Shown here: positions 6,117-7,144 of the stretch, piece after piece
Layout of the letters: each line of letters begins with the position of its first letter
Position numbering within the stretch: position 1 is the stretch's first letter
DNA from: Candidatus Omnitrophota bacterium
Lineage (GTDB): Bacteria; Omnitrophota; JACPQZ01
Assembly: GCA_016190205.1 (NCBI GenBank)
Contig: JACPQZ010000009.1
Coordinates: forward strand, 1 to 7,144
Direction: 5' to 3'
DNA length: 7,144 nucleotides
The notes under the pieces: generated by a model
Told to the model about the DNA's origin: nothing
Databases searched by the model: none
What the model saw: only the letters and a program-made list of their open reading frames with translations
Translations under genes and position numbers: made by a program

Positions 6117-6309
6117 CGCTTGTCGTAAGTAGTGTGTGATGTGTGGTGAGACCAGGCTCATCACTCACCCCTCAACACTCACCCCTACTTGCGTATCTCG
6201 TATCTCGTGAAGCGTATCTCGCAAGCCATCACTCGTCTAGCGCCTGTCGTGAGGGGTGTGCGATGGGTGGTGAGACGGACGCATCACTCTCCACTCAACA
6301 CTCACGACA
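6117..6309. repeat. Duplicated inverted-repeat element joined by a heptamer array
   Basis: Two related copies, A (6121-6186) and B (6245-6309), both begin TGTCGT and share the segments GGTGAGAC, CATCACTC and CTCAACACTCAC, differing by point changes and a 1-base indel. Each folds on itself: in copy B, TGTCGTGAG (6245-6253) and CTCACGACA (6301-6309) are exact reverse complements; in copy A, 6125-6150 pairs imperfectly with 6157-6182 (18 of 26 positions). From 6157 to 6226 the sequence is ten heptamers in one unbroken register, moving from CTCANNN units to CGTATCT units (6192, 6199, 6213). A smaller inverted repeat, CTTGCG (6188-6193) and CGCAAG (6220-6225), lies between the copies. The element fills the whole gap between the zinc-ribbon and RNase HI genes; it has no T-run and no ORF of note. 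Confidence 0.85.
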
Positions 6310-6316
6310 GACGCGG

Positions 6317-7033
6317 CTATTCCTCACAGTAAAGAATGCGGCTGCAACGCTCGCACGCGATGATCTCCCGCGAGCGCTTGAGCTCGTTGATGACCTGGGG
6401 GGGCAAATGGGTATGGCACCCCCCGCAGGCATCACCCTGGATGGGGACAAGCGCTGAACCGGCACGGTTCGCGAGCACCCTTTCGTAGTTCTTGAGGACC
6501 AGCGGGTCAAGGGAAGGAACCATCTGCTTCCGTTTTTCGTTAAGCTGCGTGAGCTCTGCTTCCGCAGTCTTTCTTTCTTCTCCCAAGACAAGCTCTTCTC
6601 CTTGAACCCTCTTCTCTTCTTGTGCGAAGCGCTGACGCTCCTCCGCCACCCGCGCAGCGGCCCTGTCGATCTCATCAAACAAATGGAGGATTTCCTCCTC
6701 CAGCATGGAATTATCCGCCTTCAGACCATCGATCTCGGTTTGGAGGGCGGAGTACTCCTTATTGGACTTGACCTGCATCTGTTGTCCCTGATACTTTCGT
6801 ACATTTTCTTCTTTGCCGGAAAGGTCCATCTCCTTCTCTTTGCGCTCCATCTGCAGCTGTTTTAACCGCTCCTCGAGCATCGTTAAATTTGCGCGCACCC
6901 CTTGCAACGTCTTACGCAATACCTCCACCCTCCGCGGGTGCTCTTCCACGACCCGGCGCCGGGCATAAATCTGGGCATCCAGTTTGTGCAATTCAACGAG
7001 CTTCACCAGCTGGGCCTTCACGTCAACCATCAC
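6317..7033 (-). CDS. Coiled-coil zinc-ribbon protein, CT398-like (C4-type zinc ribbon domain)
   Basis: A 238-residue soluble protein with a long charged coiled coil (about 5-180) and a C-terminal zinc ribbon with CGGC (C203, C206) and CERC (C227, C230) as the four ligands. The segment VKSNKEYSALQTEI (88-101) is the conserved block of the CT398/YbgI-neighbour zinc-ribbon family. In Chlamydia CT398 has been linked to sigma-54 and flagellar-type secretion proteins; whether that applies here is unknown. The start may be the GTG at 7033 or the adjacent ATG at 7030; a clear TTAGGAG Shine-Dalgarno sequence (7050-7044) ends 10 bases before the GTG and 13 before the ATG, which slightly favours GTG. 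It lies upstream of the RNase HI gene on the same strand, with a 220-bp repeat tract between. Confidence 0.9.
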   Translation of the reverse strand: MMVDVKAQLVKLVELHKLDAQIYARRRVVEEHPRRVEVLRKTLQGVRANLTMLEERLKQLQMERKEKEMDLSGKEENVRKYQGQQMQVKSNKEYSALQTEIDGLKADNSMLEEEILHLFDEIDRAAARVAEERQRFAQEEKRVQGEELVLGEERKTAEAELTQLNEKRKQMVPSLDPLVLKNYERVLANRAGSALVPIQGDACGGCHTHLPPQVINELKRSREIIACERCSRILYCEE

Positions 7034-7064
7034 TTGCCAGTGACTCCTAAATAAATGAGTCGAT

Positions 7065-7144
7065 TAACCACTTCGGTTATCGGTTTTCGGTGATCGGTTA
7101 TCGCCAATTCGTTTATCGGTTTTCGGTGATCGGTTATCGCAAGC
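7065..7144. repeat. TCGNNNN heptamer array with an exact 28-bp direct repeat
   Basis: From about 7073 to the right edge the DNA is a run of heptamers starting TCG: TCGGTTA, TCGGTTT, TCGGTGA, TCGGTTA, TCGCCAA, then after one extra base TCGTTTA and the same series again. As a result 7077-7104 and 7113-7140 are identical 28-bp direct repeats with a 36-bp period (five heptamers plus one base). At its left end CGATTAACC (7061-7069) can pair imperfectly with GGTTATCG (7075-7082). The array lies just upstream of the zinc-ribbon gene, continues beyond the window and leaves no recognisable promoter in view. Confidence 0.85.

Noticed and set aside
6117-6309. Insertion sequence remnant
   Set aside because: Inverted repeats are present, but there is no transposase fragment and no clear target duplication; the heptamer structure explains the sequence better.
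7077-7140. CRISPR array
   Set aside because: Two identical 28-bp repeats are separated by only 8 bases, which are themselves repeat-like, and the repeat is internally heptameric; there are no spacers and no cas genes.

Overview
The window carries one long, entirely minus-strand gene block that is the start of a bacterial division and cell wall (dcw) cluster. In transcription order (right to left) it reads: a coiled-coil zinc-ribbon protein (CT398-like), a small RNase HI-family protein, mraZ, a STAS-domain protein, rsmH (mraW), an ftsL-like gene, ftsI (division transpeptidase) and murE. A further reading frame begins in the murE stop codon and runs off the left edge. No convincing plus-strand gene was found, and there is no tRNA, rRNA, CRISPR array or insertion sequence.

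Organism: murE has the DNPR motif of the meso-diaminopimelate-adding enzymes. Together with a full mraZ-rsmH-ftsL-ftsI-murE order, this points to a diderm-type bacterium with standard peptidoglycan. The insertion of a STAS gene between mraZ and rsmH, the CT398-like and RNase HI genes just upstream, and intergenic DNA packed with short degenerate repeats remind me of uncultured PVC-related lineages such as Omnitrophota. That assignment is an inference from general impression, not something the sequence proves.

Layout: positions 1-203 are a large imperfect inverted repeat built of heptamers (CTGGTAT and TTCGAAA types). Positions 204-4957 hold murE, ftsI, ftsL, rsmH and the STAS gene, overlapping or nearly abutting, so they are probably translationally coupled. 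Positions 4958-5056 are a GC-rich, hairpin-forming leader between mraZ and the STAS gene. mraZ (5057-5503) is preceded by a near-consensus promoter (TTGACA, 17 bp, TATACT) followed at once by three GTGG boxes at exact 10-bp spacing, the expected MraZ operator. The RNase HI gene (5677-6096) and zinc-ribbon gene (6317-7033) are separated by a second heptamer-repeat tract, and a third heptamer tract lies upstream of the zinc-ribbon gene to the right edge.

How the genes work together: MraZ likely represses its own promoter and so sets expression of the downstream cluster. RsmH methylates 16S rRNA C1402. FtsL and FtsI are parts of the septal synthesis machinery, and MurE makes the UDP-MurNAc-tripeptide that feeds it. 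The STAS protein is the non-standard member. The most unusual signal in the window is that all three non-coding repeat tracts, although different in sequence, share a strict 7-bp period; in one tract two repeat families switch without losing register.
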